Below, piece after piece: positions 1 to 8,535 of a DNA stretch of 34,696 nt. This DNA comes from an uncultured Gammaproteobacteria bacterium (GTDB taxonomy: Bacteria > Pseudomonadota > Gammaproteobacteria > UBA4575). Numbering within the stretch: position 1 is the first letter of the stretch; each line of letters begins with the position of its first letter. The position numbers and the translations under genes were made by a program. Under the pieces are notes generated by a model. The model worked only from the letters and a program-made list of their open reading frames with translations. It was not told where the DNA came from and did no database searches. Where the stretch lies: NCBI GenBank assembly GCA_937922735.1, contig CALAJL010000012.1, forward strand, positions 1-34,696, given 5' to 3'.

Positions 1-216
1 GACCGTGAGTAGGTAATCTGAAATTTTTGTAGCGCGACCAAAACACATCACTAGTAATCCTGTGGCGAGCGGATCTAATGTTCCCGTATGACCAGCTTTC
101 GCAGCATTGAAGATTCGTTTTACTTTTTGTAATGATCGATTAGAAGATTCACCCGTAGGTTTATCAAATAACAATAAACCATTTATCACTCGACCTTTAT
201 TTTTTTTACTACCCAC
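1..216 (-). CDS. truB: tRNA pseudouridine(55) synthase TruB, N-terminal part (runs off the window's left edge)
   Basis: Minus-strand translation from GTG at 216 gives [72 protein letters not shown], with the TruB motif [12 protein letters not shown]. It lies downstream of rbfA as expected. The start codon is inferred. Confidence 0.93.
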   Translation of the reverse strand, partial: MGSKKNKGRVINGLLLFDKPTGESSNRSLQKVKRIFNAAKAGHTGTLDPLATGLLVMCFGRATKISDYLLTV

Positions 217-244
217 GTGTATCGAGACACTCGCCTATCATCAA

Positions 245-598
245 TTACTGCTTATTAAGACTTTCTTGGATAAGTTGATCGATGCGATCACCTTTAACTT
301 CGGTATCGTCAACAATAAATCGTAATTCAGGCACTTTTCGTAAACTTAAAATTTTACTTAATTGTGTGCGCAAATAACCGCTAGCACTTTTCAAACCTTG
401 AATAATCTCGGTGGGATCTTGCTGAATATCCATAGGACTGAAATATATTTTTGCTGTACCAAGATCTTTACTTACCACTACATCGTAGATAACGACCTCA
501 GATACACGAGGATCTTTTACTTCATTGCGTAACATTAAAGTAATTTCTCGACGGAGCTGCTCACCAACTCTTAAGGGTCTGGATGATTCTTGCTGCAT
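245..598 (-). CDS. rbfA: 30S ribosome-binding factor A
   Basis: 117 aa ORF with RbfA features (RVGEQLRREITLMLRNEVKDPRV...VSKDLGTAKIYFSP...LSLRKVPELRFIVDDT), located between infB and truB. Confidence 0.97.
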   Translation of the reverse strand: MQQESSRPLRVGEQLRREITLMLRNEVKDPRVSEVVIYDVVVSKDLGTAKIYFSPMDIQQDPTEIIQGLKSASGYLRTQLSKILSLRKVPELRFIVDDTEVKGDRIDQLIQESLNKQ

Positions 599-649
599 TT
601 TAGTAAATGCTATAGTTTCAGATAGTAAGCGTTAATTATGCATTGAACT

Positions 650-3148
650 TTATATTGATCGCTTAATTTCAGTTCGCTCATAAACTTCAATTTGATCACC
701 AGGTTTAACATCGTTGTAGTTTTTAACTGCAATGCCACATTCTGTACCCGACTTAACTTCATTTACATCATCCTTATGACGACGCAATGATTCTAATTCA
801 CCCTCAAACACAACTACATTGTCACGCAGCACACGAATTGGGCTACCACGTTTAATCATACCTTCAACAACTTGTGTACCAGCTACAGCACCCATCTTTG
901 ATGATCTAAATACATCTTTAACTTCAGCAAGACCAATAATCTCCTCACGCACTTCTGGAGATAACAAACCGCTCATGGCAGCTTTAACATCATCAATGGC
1001 TTCATAGATAATACTGTAGTATCGAATTTCTACACCTACATCTGCAGCAGCTCTCTTTGCTGCATTGTCCGCACGAACATTAAAGCCAATCATTACCGCT
1101 TTAGAGGCTTCCGCAAGACTAACATCGGATTCATTTATTCCACCAACAGCAGACATAACTATTTTTACTTTAACTTCATCGGTAGAAAGTTTTTCAAGCG
1201 AATCTTTTAGTGCTTCAGCACTTCCCTGCACATCCGCTTTTATCATTACCGTTACCGTTTCAGCAGCACCTGAACCAATCTGACTAAACACATCTTCCAA
1301 TTTAGAAGCTTGTTGAGCTGCAAAGCGTGTATCTCTTGATTTACTCTTACGTATATCAACAATTTCACGAATTTTACGTTCATTGGCAACAACAATCGCT
1401 TCTTCACCAGCATTTGCAGCACCCGACAACCCGAGTACTTCTACGGGTGTTGATGGGCCTGCCTTCTCAATTTCTCTGCCGTTCTCATCAAACATTGCAC
1501 GGACACGCCCGTATTCTTCACCAGTTAACAACATATCGCCTTTCGATAACATACCTTGCTGAACTAACACTGTTGCAACAGGACCACGACCTTTATCTAA
1601 AGTAGATTCAATCACTACACCTGAAGCTGGACCATGATCAACAGCTTTTAATTCTAGGATTTCAGCTTGCAACGAAACTGCTTCTAATAATTCATCTATG
1701 CCTGCGCCGGTAAGTGCCGAAACATTTATAAAAATTGTATCGCCACCCCATTCTTCGGGTAACACCTCTAATGCAGATAATTCGTTACGAACTTTTTCGG
1801 GATCAGCATCTTCTTTATCTGTTTTATTCACGGCAACAATCATTGGCACATTTGCTGCACGAGAATGCTCTACCGCTTCTTTGGTCTGTGGCATAACACC
1901 ATCATCCGCAGCCGCTACAAGGATGACGATATCTGTCGCTTTAGCTCCACGGGCACGCATAGATGTAAATGCAGCATGACCTGGTGTGTCTAAGAAAGTA
2001 ATCGTACCTTTATCAGTTGTTACACTATATGCACCAATATGCTGTGTGATTCCACCTGCTTCACCTGAAGCCACTTTCGTTCTACGAATGTAATCAAGCA
2101 GTGATGTTTTACCATGATCAACATGACCCATTACTGTTACTACTGGATTTCGAACGATTGCTTTGGAATTATCATAATCCACTTGTAGCAACGTGTCTTC
2201 AACGCTAGAGGCTTCAGCCGGTTTTGCCTCATGTCCCATTTCTTCTACGACAAGAATCGCCGTATCTTGATCAAGTATCTGGTTGATGGTAGCCATTACG
2301 CCCATCTTCATCATTGCACCAATTACTTCTGCCGCTTTCACCGCCATCATTTTTGCAAGATCTGCAACTGAAATACTTTCTGGTATTAAAATTTCACGCT
2401 TAACAGGTTCACTTGGCTTTTCAAATTGATGCTTGTCACTCTGTGCCACTTTGCCTGGACGTCTATGTTTTGGTTTGGCTTTTCGTTTACCACGTTTATC
2501 ACTCGCAACATGTAGCTCTTGACGCCTTGGCTTATTAGACTTTTTGGCTGCCGGTTTTTTATCTTCTATTTCTGGCTTATCAGGTGCTGGAGTAACCACT
2601 CTAATACCAATCGGTGCAGAGGGCTTTTCAATTGTTTCTACTTCTTTAACAACTTCTTCTTGCTCTACAGCTTTTTGCTTATCTAGTTCATCTTGCTTTG
2701 CTTTTTCTGCCGCAGCTTTTTCTGCCGCTATTCGCTCAAGATTCGCCGCAATTTCAGCCTCTTTAACTGCTTGCTCATCTGCACGCTGTTGTTCTTCTTT
2801 GGCAGCCTCTTCTAACACTACGCTGCGTTTAACATTAGTGCGTTTTTTTCGCACTTCAACGTTGACCGTACTCGCGCCCGTAGGATTTCTGCCGGTAGAA
2901 CCACCCACTTTTAGTGTAGAGGTGCTCTTGCGGCGTAAAGTAATTTTTTTGCCTTCGCCAGCAGGCTCTTCTACGTCTTTATTACTACGACTATTACGTA
3001 AATGATCAAGCAATTGCATTTTTTGCTCATCAGAAACTACCTGGTCAGCAGCACTAAACTCCAAACCCGCTTCCGAGAGCTGAACTAGCAATTTCTCAAC
3101 AGGTGTTTTAACTACATCTGCTAGCTGTTTTACAGTTACTTCACTCAT
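650..3148 (-). CDS. infB: Translation initiation factor IF-2
   Basis: 832 aa ORF with the G-domain ([32 protein letters not shown]), an IF2_N-type N-terminus and a charged Ala/Glu/Lys-rich linker. Confidence 0.99.
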   Translation of the reverse strand: MSEVTVKQLADVVKTPVEKLLVQLSEAGLEFSAADQVVSDEQKMQLLDHLRNSRSNKDVEEPAGEGKKITLRRKSTSTLKVGGSTGRNPTGASTVNVEVRKKRTNVKRSVVLEEAAKEEQQRADEQAVKEAEIAANLERIAAEKAAAEKAKQDELDKQKAVEQEEVVKEVETIEKPSAPIGIRVVTPAPDKPEIEDKKPAAKKSNKPRRQELHVASDKRGKRKAKPKHRRPGKVAQSDKHQFEKPSEPVKREILIPESISVADLAKMMAVKAAEVIGAMMKMGVMATINQILDQDTAILVVEEMGHEAKPAEASSVEDTLLQVDYDNSKAIVRNPVVTVMGHVDHGKTSLLDYIRRTKVASGEAGGITQHIGAYSVTTDKGTITFLDTPGHAAFTSMRARGAKATDIVILVAAADDGVMPQTKEAVEHSRAANVPMIVAVNKTDKEDADPEKVRNELSALEVLPEEWGGDTIFINVSALTGAGIDELLEAVSLQAEILELKAVDHGPASGVVIESTLDKGRGPVATVLVQQGMLSKGDMLLTGEEYGRVRAMFDENGREIEKAGPSTPVEVLGLSGAANAGEEAIVVANERKIREIVDIRKSKSRDTRFAAQQASKLEDVFSQIGSGAAETVTVMIKADVQGSAEALKDSLEKLSTDEVKVKIVMSAVGGINESDVSLAEASKAVMIGFNVRADNAAKRAAADVGVEIRYYSIIYEAIDDVKAAMSGLLSPEVREEIIGLAEVKDVFRSSKMGAVAGTQVVEGMIKRGSPIRVLRDNVVVFEGELESLRRHKDDVNEVKSGTECGIAVKNYNDVKPGDQIEVYERTEIKRSI

Positions 3149-3195
3149 TTATTTATTCACTAATAGTTAAATTATAAATTTGATTAATGTTTTCG

Positions 3196-4701
3196 TTACG
3201 TTGTAGTGCCTTCATTTTCAAACCAAGGCGCTCGCGCTAACATAATTAGCGAACCTGCACGCTCAGAATCCAAACCTTCAATTTCGAGCAATTCATCAAC
3301 AGACTGTTCGGCTAAATCTTCCATTGTAGAGATCCCTCTACATGCCAATTCAAAGGCCAGATCTTTATCCATGCCTTCCATACCTAATAGATCTGCAGAT
3401 GGTTCAACGTCTGCAAACTTCTCTTCTGTTACTAAGGCGGTAGTAAGTAGTACATCACGCGCACGTGCACGTAACTCTTCTACCATTTCTTCATCAAATT
3501 CTTCCACCTCTACCAATTCTTTAGGTGGCACATACGCTACTTCTTCAACGCTTGAGAAACCTTCTTGTGCAAGAATTACTGCTACCTCTTCATCCACATC
3601 AAGTTGAGACATAAACATTTCTACAAGTTCACGTGTTTCTGTTTCAGACTTCTCTTCCGCTTGACCCTCGGTCATAACGTTGAGCTCCCAACCGGTTAGC
3701 TGGCTAGCAAGTTTTACGTTTTGCCCACCTCGACCAATCGCTTGCGACAGTTTTTCATCCTCAACTGCAATATCCATACTATTTTTATCTTCATCGACAA
3801 CGATGGAAGTAACTGCTGCGGGTGACATTGCATTAATTACATATTGGGCAGAATTTTCATCCCAAAGAATGATGTCAATACGCTCACCTGCGAGTTCATT
3901 TGAAACGGACTGCACACGAGAACCTCGCATGCCTACGCATGCGCCCACGGGATCTAACCTTGGATCGTTAGATTTGACTGCAATTTTAGCTCGCAAACCT
4001 GGATCTCTGGCTGCAGACAGCACCTCAATAAGACCTTGCCCCACCTCTGGCACTTCCAACTTAAATAACTCAATTAAAAATTCTGGCGCAGTTCGAGTTA
4101 AAAATAATTGTGGTCCTCGTGCTTCTTCACGCACTTCATGCAAGAATGCCCTCACTCTATCACCAGGACGCATCGCTTCACGCGCAATCATATGGTCACG
4201 TGGAATAAATCCTTCTGCATTACTTCCTAAATCAATAAATGTTCCAGAGTGATCACTGCGCTTGACTACACCCATTACTAATTCACCAACGCGATCTTGG
4301 AAGATATCAACAATTTGTGCTCGCTCAGCTTCACGAATTTTTTGAACAATAACTTGCTTAGCAGTGTGTGCTGCTATGCGCCCAAATGCTACAGATTCAA
4401 TTGGCTCTTCGATAAATTCACCAACTTGCATATCAGGAAAATCTTGTATGGCATAACTATAAAGCTTTTGAGTTTCGTTAGATTCAAATTCTGGATCTTC
4501 GTCATCAAGTATTTCCCAACGTCGAAAAGATTCGTAATCACCCGTTTCACGATCAATTTCCACGCGAATATCCATTTCCATTCCATGCTTTTTACGTGCA
4601 GCTGTTGCTAAAGCCGCTTCAATAGCTTGAAATATAATATCTTTTTCGACACCTTTCTCATTAGAGACAGCATCCGCTACAAGTAAAATTTCTTTATTCA
4701 T
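3196..4701 (-). CDS. nusA: Transcription termination/antitermination protein NusA
   Basis: 501 aa ORF: NusA N-domain (MNKEILLVADAVSNEKGVEKDIIFQAIEAALATAARKK), S1/KH region (GACVGMRGSRVQSVSNELAGERIDIILW) and C-terminal acidic HhH repeats. Confidence 0.99.
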   Translation of the reverse strand: MNKEILLVADAVSNEKGVEKDIIFQAIEAALATAARKKHGMEMDIRVEIDRETGDYESFRRWEILDDEDPEFESNETQKLYSYAIQDFPDMQVGEFIEEPIESVAFGRIAAHTAKQVIVQKIREAERAQIVDIFQDRVGELVMGVVKRSDHSGTFIDLGSNAEGFIPRDHMIAREAMRPGDRVRAFLHEVREEARGPQLFLTRTAPEFLIELFKLEVPEVGQGLIEVLSAARDPGLRAKIAVKSNDPRLDPVGACVGMRGSRVQSVSNELAGERIDIILWDENSAQYVINAMSPAAVTSIVVDEDKNSMDIAVEDEKLSQAIGRGGQNVKLASQLTGWELNVMTEGQAEEKSETETRELVEMFMSQLDVDEEVAVILAQEGFSSVEEVAYVPPKELVEVEEFDEEMVEELRARARDVLLTTALVTEEKFADVEPSADLLGMEGMDKDLAFELACRGISTMEDLAEQSVDELLEIEGLDSERAGSLIMLARAPWFENEGTTT

Positions 4702-4749
4702 AATTTATAAATATTAAGTTCCTGTACTTAAAAATTTAATAATGTGATA

Positions 4750-5259
4750 TTAATTTTTAACGTTTAGATTCGGATCTATATCCAAGTCTAATTTCGCATT
4801 TTTAATCGCTTCGATTGGCACCAAAAACTCATCACCTTCAGCAGTAACCACGGTTACTTGATCATCTTCGGCGTGCAACAATACTCCACGTATATTTCTT
4901 CTCTCTTTTATTGGCCAAGTAGTCTTGACCTTAACTTTACTACCTACTGCATTTTTCATTTGCTCAGCACTAAATAACTTTCGATTAATACCCGGAGATG
5001 AAATCTCCAATGTATAAGGCAGCTCTACGGGGTCTTCTACATCTAGCACCGCACTTAGCTGCTGACTCACTCTCGAACAATCATCCAATGTTATACCTTC
5101 ACTATGGTCAATAAATATCCTTATTTGAGCTGTATTTTGATTTATTTGGCATTCTAGCCCCCATAAGTCATAACCCATTCCCACAATTACGGGCTCTATG
5201 ATGGGCAAAATTCCATACGGATCATCAAACACAATATATTTCCTATCCTTCTCGACCAA
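4750..5259 (-). CDS. rimP: Ribosome maturation factor RimP
   Basis: 169 aa ORF with EPVIVGMGYDLWGLE, RIFIDHSEGITLDDCSRVSQQLSAVLDVEDP and YTLEISSPGINRKL, immediately upstream of nusA. The track start at 5259 is TTG. A GTG at 5232 preceded by AGGA is a plausible true start. Confidence 0.96.
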   Translation of the reverse strand: MVEKDRKYIVFDDPYGILPIIEPVIVGMGYDLWGLECQINQNTAQIRIFIDHSEGITLDDCSRVSQQLSAVLDVEDPVELPYTLEISSPGINRKLFSAEQMKNAVGSKVKVKTTWPIKERRNIRGVLLHAEDDQVTVVTAEGDEFLVPIEAIKNAKLDLDIDPNLNVKN

Positions 5260-5308
5260 GCATTACTTCAACACGTACTTTATCTAAAATAAGCTAGGCC
5301 CAATAAAA

Positions 5309-5331
5309 AAATGGGCACACTAAGCCCATTT
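5309..5331 (-). terminator. Intrinsic terminator-like hairpin upstream of rimP
   Basis: Minus strand AAATGGGC-TTAGTGT-GCCCATTT followed by a U run (A run 5304-5310 on plus). 8 bp stem. Confidence 0.75.
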
Positions 5332-5359
5332 ACATTCTCACCACATCCTTATGAGCTCA

Positions 5360-5405
5360 CTTACCTTATAATTTGCACAAATATTTTATACAAATTATGC
5401 GTAAG
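5360..5405. repeat. Interrupted inverted repeat in the rimP leader
   Basis: CTTAC (5360-5364) / GTAAG (5401-5405) and ATAATTTG (5368-5375) / CAAATTAT (5391-5398): 13 paired positions around an AT-rich loop. Confidence 0.7.
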
Positions 5406-5409
5406 CAAT

Positions 5410-5433
5410 AAAAAAGGCCCTCTAGGGGCCCTT
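5410..5433 (-). terminator. Intrinsic terminator-like hairpin
   Basis: GGCCC (5416-5420) / GGGCC (5426-5430) with an A run at 5410-5415 on plus (U run on minus). It is preceded on the minus strand by a perfect small hairpin, TCATTG-N5-CAATGA (5439-5455). Confidence 0.7.
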
Positions 5434-5486
5434 CCGAATCATTGAAAAACAATGACTTAGCAAACTAATACATAGACAGTATAGGT

Positions 5487-5690
5487 AAAAAAAAACCAGG
5501 CTTCAAGCAAAGAGTTCACCTGCAACACGATTCACAGGCTGATGGCGGAAATTTAAGGATGAATCTGCATTTCACCAAGGTAGTCATCGACTCAATCAAT
5601 AGGTAAATCCTATTGGTATGTCGTTTAGGACTGCTAATATTTGACCTTCAAATCCATGCTGAATCCTTGCTAACCACAAAAATTTAGTCA
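5487..5690 (-). ncRNA. Candidate structured RNA or leader RNA element between the globin gene and rimP
   Basis: Non-coding segment bounded upstream by a terminator (5690-5718) and ending on the minus strand in a 9-nt U run (5487-5495) after a short GC stem. It contains AGTC/CGAC/CAATAGG-N5-CCTATTG/GTCG/GACT (5582-5632) and TGCA-N4-GATTCA...TGAATC-TGCA (5521-5569). No known RNA family recognised. Confidence 0.35.
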
Positions 5691-5718
5691 AAAAAAAGCC
5701 CGATCATATCGGGCTTTT
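5690..5718 (-). terminator. Intrinsic terminator after the globin gene (could act on both strands)
   Basis: GCCCGAT-CAT-ATCGGGC (5698-5714) flanked by an A run (5690-5697) and TTTT (5715-5718), just downstream of the globin stop. Confidence 0.88.
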
Positions 5719-5753
5719 GCTGTTGCTTCTAAAAGCAAAAATGGCTTCTAGAC

Positions 5754-6122
5754 TTATACGTCTACAATATCATTCTTCATTGAGTAAAGAATGCAAAGCA
5801 CTTCATTTTGTTCTGCTTGACCAACATTGTTTTTATTCAATGCCGCTAACACGTCATCACATACAGCATTAAATTCTGTATCACTTATATTCATACCCGT
5901 GTGCGCAGTTAGCATGTCTTGACCAGTATATTCTTGTGGTCCACCGATACCTGAACAGAAGAACTCCCACACGACTTGCTTTACTTTCTCGCCGTCACTG
6001 TTTGTATATCTGTTTTTAATTTTAGGGTTGCTGGTATGGTTGGCCCATATATCCGCAACGATAGTCTTTAATTTGTCACCACCGCCTAAACGGTCATATA
6101 AACTGGCTTCACTCATTTGCAA
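5754..6122 (-). CDS. Group-1 truncated haemoglobin (bacterial globin-like)
   Basis: 122 aa: SLYDRLGGGDKLKTIVADIW...GGPQEYTGQDMLTAHTGMNISDTEFNAVCDDVLAAL matches the TrHb1 pattern with a likely proximal His in LTAHTGM. SD AGGAG is just upstream. Confidence 0.93.
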   Translation of the reverse strand: MQMSEASLYDRLGGGDKLKTIVADIWANHTSNPKIKNRYTNSDGEKVKQVVWEFFCSGIGGPQEYTGQDMLTAHTGMNISDTEFNAVCDDVLAALNKNNVGQAEQNEVLCILYSMKNDIVDV

Positions 6123-6150
6123 ACTCCTTTACTTTACATTCTTATAATTA

Positions 6151-6164
6151 CTGAAACTTCAGTA
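6151..6164. promoter_or_regulatory. Palindrome in the globin upstream region (candidate operator)
   Basis: ACTGAA-AC-TTCAGT, 29-42 bp upstream of the globin ATG. Confidence 0.4.
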
Positions 6165-6241
6165 TATGCATAGATTATTTTGACATTATACCGTGTTATT
6201 TACACGAGATTCCAGCATCATATTTTCTGAATATTTCCTGA

Positions 6242-6280
6242 AATAATTATCGTAACTACTTGTAAGTTATGATAATTATT
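6242..6280. repeat. 16-bp-arm AT-rich inverted repeat upstream of the globin gene
   Basis: AATAATTATC-G-TAACT (6242-6257) pairs with AGTTA-T-GATAATTATT (6265-6280) with one G:T pair and a 7 nt loop. Confidence 0.8.
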
Positions 6281-6332
6281 ATTTATACATCATTGTACAT
6301 CATTGCTTTACGTTACATCGGTATGCAAATCT

Positions 6333-6638
6333 TTATTCATACCACATTATATCTTCATTTCTCTCAATTGCCGCCTCTAATAATTCGATCAATGGCAAGG
6401 CTCGTTTGTCGATACTTACATGATCTTCACTATCTTCAGCTTGAGGCTTGCCACTATCCTCAGCCAACACTTCTGCTTGAACAGAGGATTTCAGTAAGTC
6501 TAATGCATTAGGCAAATCATTTGCCTGAATGGCCCCAGGAATTACTCCACTATGGCCCATGGACTTGATGAGCTTTTTTGCGACATCACCAAACATGGTG
6601 ATATTCGCATAGGCCTTAGTTTCAAAAGTGATCAGCAT
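6333..6638 (-). CDS. DUF1840 family protein (unknown function)
   Basis: Start taken at ATG 6638: MLITFETKAYANITMFGDVAKKLIKSMGHSGVIPGAIQANDLPNAL...VSIDKRALPLIELLEAAIERNEDIMWYE matches the DUF1840 pattern as I recall it. The track's TTG start at 6659 adds 7 residues. Confidence 0.85.
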   Translation of the reverse strand: MLITFETKAYANITMFGDVAKKLIKSMGHSGVIPGAIQANDLPNALDLLKSSVQAEVLAEDSGKPQAEDSEDHVSIDKRALPLIELLEAAIERNEDIMWYE

Positions 6639-6788
6639 ACTTAAAGATAGCATGATCAAACTTTATTAAGTCTTTAATTTTTTGGAGTAAAAATACTACG
6701 GATCGGTGATGACGAATTACCGGTAATTAGTAAAATCAACCACATAGTTCACTCTAACAATAGCTGAATAGCTAATCTACAAATTGGT

Positions 6789-6865
<77 letters not shown>

Positions 6866-6928
6866 TCAATCTGAGCCGCAGGAGTCTACGCAGATAATAC
6901 TAACAATACAAGATTATAGATTAGATGT

Positions 6929-7003
6929 TGGACAAGGAATAATCGAATTTGTGTACCTCGGTCACAAATTTTTTGCATAACTTTCCTTACTTCATCTTGT
7001 CCA
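6929..7003. repeat. Nested inverted repeat between nuoN and tRNA-fMet
   Basis: Outer TGGACAAG (6929-6936) / CTTGTCCA (6996-7003); inner AATTTGTG (6946-6953) / CACAAATT (6963-6970), followed by TTTT on plus. Confidence 0.7.
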
Positions 7004-7032
7004 CTACATTGCAATACTGAGTTAGTGTTCGA

Positions 7033-8517
7033 CTAAGGAAACACACTCACACAATAGTTGAGTAAATAATTAGGAAAGATAAATAATCCGACGATTAGTA
7101 ACCCATTTGTTGTGAGAATTGCATTAGCCATTAGTGCATTATTTTGTGTGCCTAAGCGCACCAAAAGGTCATCAAAGTAAATGTACTTGATAACTCTCAG
7201 ATAATAGAAAGCACCCACAATCGACATTATTACCGCCAATATTGCTAACCAAATAAAATCGTTATAAACCAAACTTTGCAGTACATACAGCTTGGCATAA
7301 AAACCTACTGTTAAAGGCATACCTGCCATGGAAAACATCATCAACATCATTATTATGGCTAATCGAGGATGAGACTGGTTTAAGCCTTTTAGATCAGATA
7401 GCTCATCAATATCACTGCGATTATGTTTGTTCAATAACAGCAATACACCAAATGCACCTGCCGCCATGAGCACATAAATAATGGTGTAAAATAGTGCAGA
7501 TGCATAACCAAAGTTCTCACCAGACAATAATCCAAGCAATACAAAACCTATATGAGAAATCGTTGAGTACGCCAACATGCGTTTAATGTGACTTTGCGCA
7601 ATGGCAATAATATTTCCAAACACTAAAGATAGAACCGCTAATATCATTAGCATCTGCTGCCAATCTACTACTAACTCTTGCATACCATAGCTCAATAAAC
7701 GTATTGCCATTACAAACGCTGCCAATTTTGGAGCTGTTGAAATGAATAACGTAACCGCCGTTGGTGCACCTTGATAAACATCAGGCACCCACATATGAAA
7801 AGGAACCGCACCAAACTTGAAAGCAACACCCACTACAATGAAAGTTAACGCAAAAATTAAGCCTATATTGAGTCCTTCGATATTTTCAAGATAGATATTA
7901 ATTTCTGCCAGATTTAATGAACCTGTAATGCCATACATAATTGACATTCCATACAGCAACAATCCAGAAGCAATTGCACCCAACACAAAATACTTAATTG
8001 CAGCTTCTGCAGCATCATTAGAATCTCGTATATAGGCGACTAATGCATATAAGCACAAAGACAAAAGCTCCAATCCTAAATAAATCGTTATGAAATTTTG
8101 CGCAGACGCCATCACTAACATGCCTAATGTGGCGAACAGCCCCAATATATAAAACTCCGGTCTTGAATTCTTAAGATTTAATAGATAGGGACGCGCATAG
8201 ATAAAGATCACTGCCACTGTTACACAAATGAGTACTTTAATTAACTTTGCAAGCTCATCGTGCACATACATTTCATTAAAGAGCACTACATTGGGACGAT
8301 CCATGCCACGCAATAGTAAAAACACCATGCCGGCCAGAGTTGCCAAACTAAAAACATAGGTGACATTCTCACTGTTACGTCCCGTATAAAGACTTACTAG
8401 TAATACAGTTAACGTTCCAATAAGTAATGCAATCTCAGGCATCACTACTAGAGACTTCACTAACATATTTAGCAAACCTGGAAGTGAGTCTATTGAATTT
8501 ATATCTAAGCTATCCAT
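7033..8517 (-). CDS. nuoN: NADH-quinone oxidoreductase subunit N
   Basis: 494 aa polytopic antiporter-like subunit (AAIKYFVLGAIASGLLLYGMSIMYG, AYSTISHIGFVLLGL), last gene of the nuo cluster. Confidence 0.98.
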   Translation of the reverse strand: MDSLDINSIDSLPGLLNMLVKSLVVMPEIALLIGTLTVLLVSLYTGRNSENVTYVFSLATLAGMVFLLLRGMDRPNVVLFNEMYVHDELAKLIKVLICVTVAVIFIYARPYLLNLKNSRPEFYILGLFATLGMLVMASAQNFITIYLGLELLSLCLYALVAYIRDSNDAAEAAIKYFVLGAIASGLLLYGMSIMYGITGSLNLAEINIYLENIEGLNIGLIFALTFIVVGVAFKFGAVPFHMWVPDVYQGAPTAVTLFISTAPKLAAFVMAIRLLSYGMQELVVDWQQMLMILAVLSLVFGNIIAIAQSHIKRMLAYSTISHIGFVLLGLLSGENFGYASALFYTIIYVLMAAGAFGVLLLLNKHNRSDIDELSDLKGLNQSHPRLAIIMMLMMFSMAGMPLTVGFYAKLYVLQSLVYNDFIWLAILAVIMSIVGAFYYLRVIKYIYFDDLLVRLGTQNNALMANAILTTNGLLIVGLFIFPNYLLNYCVSVFP

Positions 8518-8535
8518 TACGATTATGCTATTTTA

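Noticed and set aside
107-325. 72 aa plus-strand ORF
   Set aside because: Antisense to truB and rbfA; truB motifs are clear on the minus strand.
2544-4252. Long plus-strand ORFs antisense to infB and nusA (153 aa at 2544-3005, 133 aa at 3206-3607, 190 aa at 3680-4252)
   Set aside because: They overlap unmistakable infB/nusA coding sequence; their Ser/Thr/Ala-rich composition is what the reverse complement of Glu/Lys/Ala-rich codons gives.
4389-4586. 65 aa minus-strand ORF inside nusA
   Set aside because: Alternative frame fully inside nusA with no family resemblance.
5487-5690. Assigning the structured RNA as 6S RNA or tmRNA
   Set aside because: 5' and 3' ends do not pair as 6S requires, and no tmRNA acceptor or tag sequence is visible.
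6269-6511. 80 aa plus-strand ORF
   Set aside because: Antisense to the DUF1840 gene and low-complexity; no independent support.
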